Positions 63,501 through 64,000 of a stretch of DNA of 64,000 nucleotides are shown here, piece by piece. How positions within the stretch are numbered: the first letter of the stretch is position 1; the number at the start of each line of letters is the position of its first letter. This DNA is from Acanthaster planci. Taxonomy: Eukaryota; Echinodermata; Asteroidea; Valvatida; Acanthasteridae. A model generated the notes under the pieces. That model ran no database searches. It had not been told where the DNA came from and was given only the letters and a program-made list of their open reading frames with translations. Both the position numbers and the translations under genes were made by a program. The DNA lies in assembly GCF_001949145.1 (NCBI RefSeq), contig NW_019091632.1, forward strand, positions 441,726 through 505,725, given 5' to 3'.

Positions 63501-63551
63501 AACTCTTCAGGTCTGCATGCAGGTCATGGAGGTTAATGTGCCTGGGGACAC
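60510..63551 (-). CDS. Zinc transporter SLC30/ZnT (ZnT2/3/4/8 type), last two exons, 5' partial
   Basis: These are the last two exons of a cation diffusion facilitator that moves Zn2+ out of the cytosol into vesicles. The upstream exons, with all six TM helices, lie beyond the right edge. Exons are 63551-63417 and 60658-60510, the latter ending in TAA at 60512-60510. The first begins by completing a Gly codon (G|GT), giving G-V-P-R as in the EGVP of ZnT8, and contains AHSLHVWSLTTSQAAMAVHL, the hallmark of the C-terminal cytoplasmic domain. The second encodes FSTIQVEHYQPE and ends in a C-x-x-C pair (CGRCQEP), seen at the end of ZnT2/3/4/8 proteins. The intron between them is 2.76 kb and holds a tandem repeat pair. 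The exact paralogue cannot be assigned from the C-terminus. Confidence 0.9.
61345..61890 (+). repeat. Tandem repeat unit 1 in the ZnT last intron
   Basis: The unit is about 540 bp, from TTCAAGATTTTAAATTTTC through AGGCCTGCAG..CCTTGTAAA to GGCAAGAAGTGGTTAAA. The next unit repeats the order with many substitutions. The right half also matches the repeat in AP4E1 intron 8. Confidence 0.65.
61895..62400 (+). repeat. Tandem repeat unit 2 in the ZnT last intron
   Basis: This is the direct neighbour of unit 1. It shares TTCTTCAAAAATTCATCATT, AAGGCCTGC, GTAAAGAGAGCCCAGA, CTTTTGTTACACGTGCC and CAGCAGTAAGAGGTTAA in the same order. Divergence from unit 1 by eye is 25-35 percent, so the duplication is old or the two were inserted independently. 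Confidence 0.6.
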
Positions 63552-64000
63552 CTGTTGCCGTGGAAACCAAAGGAGAAAGAAAATGTTGTGTTTTGCTGAG
63601 CAATTCACTCTGACAGTCAGAACTTATAATATTGTAACGAAAATACAAGGAATGATTAATTTCCGGTAAGCACACTTTATTCTTCACTCTGATAAAATGT
63701 GGGTTCTTTTCAGGAATGTAATTCTTAGGAATTACGGAGGATAAGAAATATGTTTTAAGTTAACAACTCATACTTCAATGACAAGAATTAAGGCCAACAC
63801 CAATGACCATGTGTATGGATAATGAAGCCTACGGTAAGTTACTGGTAGAATAATTCTTAAAAGATAGGACTTATACAAGTTTAATTTGTCGACGCTCTCC
63901 AGGTCAAGACACTAGGAATATTTTCATGAAGAATAATTATTTGGTACAGTGGTATGCGACCATCAGTGCACTGCGAGTGATATTTTGTTATGAGACGCGA
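63552..64000. other. ZnT intron continuing to the right edge
   Basis: Upstream (minus-strand sense) of the acceptor at 63551 no exon ending in the expected L-x-M-E-G motif with a phase-1 donor was found, so the preceding ZnT exon lies outside the window. A polypyrimidine tract precedes the acceptor. Confidence 0.6.

Noticed and set aside
1-64000. CRISPR arrays, bacterial operons, viral genes
   Set aside because: No regularly spaced repeats, no ribosome-binding-site-led gene clusters and no reverse transcriptase, integrase, capsid or envelope-like frames were seen.

Overview
The window is a piece of animal nuclear genome. It has short protein exons with GT-AG borders and conserved phases, kilobase introns and large repeat-rich intergenic stretches, with no bacterial-style gene layout. 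The protein sequences are recognisably metazoan. Frequent TAGGCCTA and ACATGTA palindromes and the mix of tRNA-derived SINEs, hAT-type MITEs and foldback elements fit a marine invertebrate, probably a deuterostome such as an echinoderm, hemichordate or lancelet. That placement is inference and was not tested.

Three genes can be supported. (1) On the plus strand, 12912-31709, there is a complete 22-exon gene for AP4E1, the epsilon large subunit of the AP-4 adaptor complex. It encodes 1354 codons plus stop as assembled here, with all phases consistent. One intron (20384-20640) carries the full signature of a U12-type AT-AC intron, and exon 19 encodes a very long hinge. (2) On the minus strand, 53286 down to 41350, there is a complete 10-exon gene for an SLC22-family organic cation/carnitine-type transporter of 598 aa. 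(3) On the minus strand, 63551 down to 60510, there are the last two exons of a SLC30/ZnT zinc transporter of the ZnT2/3/4/8 type; its 5' part lies beyond the right edge. Two weaker candidates are near the left edge on the minus strand: a first coding exon with a presequence-like N-terminus (1944-2143) and a short acidic exon (about 3424-3672).

Layout: 1-12.9 kb is mostly non-coding, with diverged direct repeats, a tRNA-derived SINE and several MITEs. 12.9-31.7 kb is AP4E1, with two hAT-type MITEs that have exact 8-bp target duplications, a foldback element, a SINE composite and a dispersed repeat in its introns. 31.7-41.35 kb holds the AP4E1 3' side and a repeat-rich spacer, including a long near-perfect palindrome and a possible 1.4-kb TIR element. 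41.35-53.3 kb is the SLC22 gene, whose first intron holds an inverted second copy of a 439-bp TIR element also seen at 11 kb. 53.3-60.5 kb is spacer. 60.5-64 kb is the ZnT 3' end, with a tandem pair of a repeat also found in AP4E1 intron 8.

The genes are functionally unrelated (vesicle sorting, organic-ion uptake, zinc export), and nothing in the sequence suggests they work together. I found no convincing new biological system. The best leads are the AT-AC intron and the small structured repeats.
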